Part shown: one piece after another, positions 14,181-15,369 of the stretch | Layout: each line of letters starts with the position of its first letter | How positions within the stretch are numbered: position 1 is the stretch's first letter | Assembly (NCBI GenBank): GCA_003232015.1 | Contig: QIKU01000053.1 | Location: 1-15,369, forward strand | Source of the DNA: Gammaproteobacteria bacterium | Lineage (GTDB): Bacteria; Pseudomonadota; Gammaproteobacteria; UBA6429 | Direction of reading: 5' to 3' | DNA: 15,369 nt | Made by a program: the position numbers and the translations under genes | Notes under the pieces: generated by a model | The model's database searches: none | The model's input: the letters and a program-made list of their open reading frames with translations, nothing else | Told to the model about the DNA's origin: nothing

Positions 14181-15369
14181 TTAATGTTTAACCAGCCGTG
14201 TTGTTGGAAAAATGCAGCGGAAGGTGCTACCAACATTGACCTTACTGGTAATTTCTAACCGGCCATCATGGCGTTCGACAATGTGCTTCACAATCGCAAG
14301 CCCCAGCCCGGTTCCCCCGGACTCCCGTGAGCGGTCAACATTAACCCGGTAAAAGCGTTCGGTAAGGTGTGGAATATGTTGCATGGGAATGCCATGACCA
14401 CTGTCGGTAACACTAAAGACCACCTGCTTGTCTATTTCTTCCCATAAAATCAAAATATGACCTTTATCTGGTGTGTAGCGAACCGCATTGTTGACCAAAT
14501 TAGAAAATAGACTATACAACTCTTCGTAGTTGCCGCTGATATTGGATTTGGTATTAATGTTTAATTCAATATCATGCTTTTTATCATCGCTTAGTACAAT
14601 AGCCGACTCTTTAATGGCGATTAGCAGAGCAGAAATATCAATTTCATTGTCATGCTGGTCGGTTGGGCGTGTTTCCAGTTTCGACAGAGACAGCAAGTCA
14701 CTTACCAGCCGTTCCATGCGTTTTGACTGGCGATACATGGTGTTGATAATTTTACGTAGCTTATCCGGGTCGCTGGGCAAGTTATGTTGCATGGTTTCCA
14801 GATAACCGGAAATAACGGTAATGGGGGAGCGCAGTTCATGCGATGCATTGGCCACAAAGCTGCTACGCATTTCTTCGAGCTTGGCTATATGGCTTATATC
14901 CCGGCAGATAATAAGTGTCTGCCCTTTTACATAGGGAATAATCTGTACAGCCAGTTGTTTTGTCGGGTGTTCAGGTGAGGGTATGTTGAGTATTTGGTGG
15001 TAATCTTGTTTATTCAGGTACTTCATAAATTCCGGGGTACGTATTAAATTACTAATGGGTTGCTTCATGTCTTCCGGGTAACGTATCCCTACCAATGATT
15101 CGGCAGCATTATTGGACCAGTCAATTTGCTGGTGTTTGTTCAGGATAATCATGGCATCTGGCAAGGCCGTGGTTGCATCCTGAAAACGTAGAATGGTTTC
15201 TTTTAGAATAAGTTTGTTTTTAGCGTGTGTTTTTTCCATTAAAAAAAGTTCATGGAAAATTTCACCCCAGTAACCCCGTCCTTCTGGCAAAGGTTCGTTT
15301 TTTCGGTGTAACAGCCAGTGGTGCAGCTTTGAAAGATTTAAAAATGTAAAAATAATATATGCAAATAAA
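14181..15369 (-). CDS. phoR: Phosphate-regulon sensor histidine kinase PhoR (5' end cut by the window)
   Basis: Inner-membrane kinase and phosphatase that phosphorylates PhoB when phosphate is scarce and is held back by PstSCAB-PhoU. The frame stays open to the right edge. A TTG at 15290 is not the true start, because the upstream frame still encodes expected PhoR sequence: a hydrophobic stretch (LFAYIIFTFLNL), then a basic segment ending in EPLPEGRGYWGEIFHEL, matching the region after the membrane helices in E. coli PhoR. Next come a PAS domain (LPDAMIILN to about 15000), the HisKA domain with the phospho-accepting His in ASHELRSP, and the ATPase domain with N box NLVNNAVRYTP, G1 DSGHGIP and G2 GGTGLGLAIV. 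The normal length is about 431 residues, so some 35 residues are missing. phoB presumably lies further right. The pstS Pho box is in the 176-bp gap downstream. Confidence 0.95.
   Translation of the reverse strand, partial: LFAYIIFTFLNLSKLHHWLLHRKNEPLPEGRGYWGEIFHELFLMEKTHAKNKLILKETILRFQDATTALPDAMIILNKHQQIDWSNNAAESLVGIRYPEDMKQPISNLIRTPEFMKYLNKQDYHQILNIPSPEHPTKQLAVQIIPYVKGQTLIICRDISHIAKLEEMRSSFVANASHELRSPITVISGYLETMQHNLPSDPDKLRKIINTMYRQSKRMERLVSDLLSLSKLETRPTDQHDNEIDISALLIAIKESAIVLSDDKKHDIELNINTKSNISGNYEELYSLFSNLVNNAVRYTPDKGHILILWEEIDKQVVFSVTDSGHGIPMQHIPHLTERFYRVNVDRSRESGGTGLGLAIVKHIVERHDGRLEITSKVNVGSTFRCIFPTTRLVKH

Noticed and set aside
14181..15290. PhoR as a complete 369-residue soluble kinase starting at TTG 15290.
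   Set aside because: The frame continues to the window edge and encodes the hydrophobic and linker residues expected just before this point in PhoR, so the gene is cut by the window and not naturally short.

Overview
The window looks like a gammaproteobacterial chromosome of fairly low GC. The evidence is an E. coli-type PhoR and TmcA, the enlarged PstC and PstA known from Pseudomonas and relatives, Pho boxes of the classical CTGTCAT type, and an elongator tRNA-Met sequence very close to the enterobacterial one. I cannot name a genus.

Left edge (1-1474): the right-hand end of an integrated element. A tyrosine recombinase gene on the minus strand is followed by a 46-base 3' fragment of a CAU (elongator Met) tRNA gene, the expected attachment-site scar. 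The rest of the element, and presumably the intact tRNA gene, lie to the left of the window. The old tRNA terminator follows at about 1480-1511.

Middle (1512-6165): three plus-strand genes in a row. Four TTGACAA repeats, exactly 22 bp apart, run up to the first start codon. The first gene encodes an unusual fusion of winged helix, GHKL ATPase and STAS-like domain. The second encodes a predicted nuclease with an HhH-like module and a PD-(D/E)XK-like core. The third is tmcA, the tRNA-Met cytidine acetyltransferase. The first two are the best candidates here for an undescribed system (regulation or defence). tmcA modifies the very tRNA whose gene remnant lies about 2.6 kb upstream.

Right of this come a class I glutamine amidotransferase on the minus strand (its end overlaps the tmcA end) and a single-domain PilZ protein on the plus strand.

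Right half (7210-15369): a complete phosphate-uptake and phosphate-sensing block on the minus strand, in transcription order phoR (cut by the window edge), pstS, pstC, pstA, pstB, phoU. There is a Pho box before pstS and another before pstC, with a strong terminator between those genes. PstS captures phosphate in the periplasm, PstC and PstA form the channel, PstB powers it, and PhoU with the transporter restrains the PhoR kinase. PhoR would phosphorylate PhoB (not in the window), which binds the Pho boxes. The pstS-pstC gap may also encode a small plus-strand RNA.
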